8,261 nt of DNA from Methanobrevibacter sp. (lineage in GTDB: Archaea; Methanobacteriota; Methanobacteria; Methanobacteriales; Methanobacteriaceae). The stretch spans positions 1-8,261 of the forward strand of contig WRCI01000066.1 of the NCBI GenBank assembly GCA_009784145.1, in the 5' to 3' direction. How positions within the stretch are numbered: the first letter of the stretch is position 1; each line of letters opens with the position of its first letter. This document shows, one piece after another, positions 7,221 through 8,261 of this stretch. Position numbers and translations under genes: made by a program. Below the pieces are notes generated by a model, which worked only from the letters and a program-made list of their open reading frames with translations, had not been told where the DNA came from and did not search any database.

Positions 7221-7299
7221 AGTTTTTCTATTATTATTTTTCTATTTTTAGTTTTTCTATTATTATTTTTCTATTTTTAGTTTTTCTATTATTATTTTT
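7221..7299. repeat. 29-bp T-rich tandem repeat downstream of radA
   Basis: Two identical 29-base units lie at 7221-7249 and 7250-7278, and the first 21 bases recur at 7279-7299. Each unit opens AGTTTTTCTATTATT and carries several T5 runs. Perfect identity points to recent expansion or conversion, unlike the other diverged arrays here. By position it extends the T-rich termination zone after radA. Confidence 0.85.
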
Positions 7300-7446
7300 T
7301 TATAATCTATTTTACTTTGAACCCTAATTTTTACTAATAATGAATTTAAAATATATTTATATTGTAAATTGTATAATTATAGTGTAATTATTAAATAATA
7401 TTATGATTAAATATATTGAACTATAATATAATTATTAATTAGATAT

Positions 7447-7492
7447 AATAGTAAATTTTAATCAAAATCAATAGTAAATTTTAATTAAAATC
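7447..7492. promoter_or_regulatory. Tandem 23-bp repeat with palindromes, putative operator of the transporter gene
   Basis: Two adjacent 23-base units at 7447-7469 and 7470-7492 differ at one base. Each begins AATAGTAAATTTTAAT. The second contains a perfect 14-base palindrome, ATTTTAATTAAAAT at 7478-7491; the first has the same element with one change, ATTTTAATCAAAAT at 7455-7468. The pair ends 22 bases before the ATG at 7515. Two dyad sites one repeat apart close to a start codon fit cooperative binding of a dimeric regulator. Chance palindromes are common in such AT-rich DNA. Confidence 0.5.
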
Positions 7493-7514
7493 AATCTTTT
7501 TTAAGTGATAATAA

Positions 7515-8261
7515 ATGGCTGAAGTTTTAACTACAATAATTGTTATTTTAATAATAATTTTTTTAGGATATTTCCTCAAAAGGATAAATTTACTTAATAT
7601 AAGTGACATGGATGTTTTAAATAAATTAGTTATTAATGTAGCTTTACCTTGTCTTGTTTTTTATTCTTTATATTCAGCTGATTTATCGAAAATTACAAGT
7701 TTTGCTGTAATGCCTCTAATCAGTATTATTGTAGGAACTATTTCTGGTTTAATTGTATTTACAATACTTTCACTTAAAAAATATTCAAAAAAAGAAAAAT
7801 GGAGTGTTATTGTACCAGTTGTTATTGGAAATACTGGTTTTTTAGGATTTCCAATAGTTTTAGGAGTATTTGGTCAAACTGCTCTAATTAAAGCTATTTT
7901 TTATGATATTGGTACTTTGATAATGTTCCTTTCATTGAGTATAATTTTAATGGTTAACTTTGGAGGAACAATAAAAGTAATTGTTAAAAGAATATTGGGA
8001 TTTCCTCCACTTTGGGCAACAATTTTAGGAATTAGTTTTAATTTTTTAAATATTCCAATGGGAGCTGTTTTTGAAGAAGTCGTTGGATATTTAGCTACAG
8101 CTACAATTCCACTTATAATGATTTCATTAGGTGTTTCCCTTCGCTTTGATGGTATTAAAAATAACTTAAAAGTACTAGGTTTAGGCACAGTAGTTAAACT
8201 TCTCATTGCCCCAACTATTGCATTTATTTTAGTAAATTTATTAGGACTTTCAGGAATGGAA
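7515..8261 (+). CDS. AEC family transporter (auxin efflux carrier-like), 3' end outside the window
   Basis: The first 249 codons are present and open to the window edge. Family members are usually about 300 residues, so roughly the last 50-60 are missing. The product is an integral membrane carrier with hydrophobic segments near 5-22, 37-53, 64-86, 98-118, 127-149, 164-178, 190-210 and 217-244. Family marks are LNKLVINVALP at 35-45, the broken-helix motif GNTGFLGFP at 105-113 and ATIPLIMISLGVSL at 196-209. In bacteria AEC carriers export or exchange organic acids such as malate or malonate; the substrate here is unknown. AGTGATA at 7504-7510, a few bases before the ATG, supports the start. 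It lies downstream of the radA terminator and repeats, so it is probably its own transcription unit, with the 23-bp repeat pair as a possible control site. Confidence 0.88.
   Translation, partial: MAEVLTTIIVILIIIFLGYFLKRINLLNISDMDVLNKLVINVALPCLVFYSLYSADLSKITSFAVMPLISIIVGTISGLIVFTILSLKKYSKKEKWSVIVPVVIGNTGFLGFPIVLGVFGQTALIKAIFYDIGTLIMFLSLSIILMVNFGGTIKVIVKRILGFPPLWATILGISFNFLNIPMGAVFEEVVGYLATATIPLIMISLGVSLRFDGIKNNLKVLGLGTVVKLLIAPTIAFILVNLLGLSGME

Noticed and set aside
7901..8206. 101-residue minus-strand reading frame inside the transporter
   Set aside because: It is antisense to the AEC gene, whose + strand frame has clear membrane segments and family motifs.

Overview
The window comes from a very AT-rich archaeon, most likely a methanogen of the order Methanobacteriales such as Methanobrevibacter or Methanosphaera. 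This rests on an archaeal RadA, a long single-chain archaeal RPA with repeated OB folds and a CxxC/CxxC zinc finger, AGA/ATA-rich codon use, GTGAT-type ribosome binding sites and T-run terminators. The genus is an inference.

Five genes are visible, all on the + strand. Positions 165-1040 encode a family 2 glycosyltransferase of the rhamnosyltransferase-like type. Positions 1352-2752 encode a membrane polyprenyl-phosphate sugar-1-phosphate transferase that would start a cell-surface glycan. These two form a surface-polysaccharide segment, although a T-rich terminator region separates them. After a 923-base gene-free gap come the two single-stranded-DNA and recombination genes: RPA at 3676-6054, for which I count six OB folds, and radA at 6240-7175. 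RPA coats and protects ssDNA, and RadA forms the strand-exchange filament on it. The last gene, from 7515 and cut by the window end, is an AEC-family (auxin efflux carrier-like) membrane transporter.

The most unusual property lies between the genes. Every gap contains at least one short-period tandem array, and the arrays differ in sequence: about 30 bp at 3-120, about 22 bp T-rich at 1067-1139, 50 bp built of 10-bp steps at 2791-2920, 18 bp at 3012-3060, about 27 bp at 3215-3322, about 19 bp at 6079-6170, 16 bp at 6190-6221, 29 bp at 7221-7299 and 23 bp at 7447-7492. The 7447-7492 pair carries a palindrome just upstream of the transporter and looks most like an operator. The 2791-2920 array has DNA-helix periodicity. 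A 9-bp hairpin plus two T7 runs overlaps the radA stop codon and looks like an intrinsic terminator.

I saw no rRNA, tRNA, CRISPR array, insertion sequence or defence system. I cannot claim a new multi-gene system here; the candidates for novelty are the intergenic arrays and the expanded RPA.
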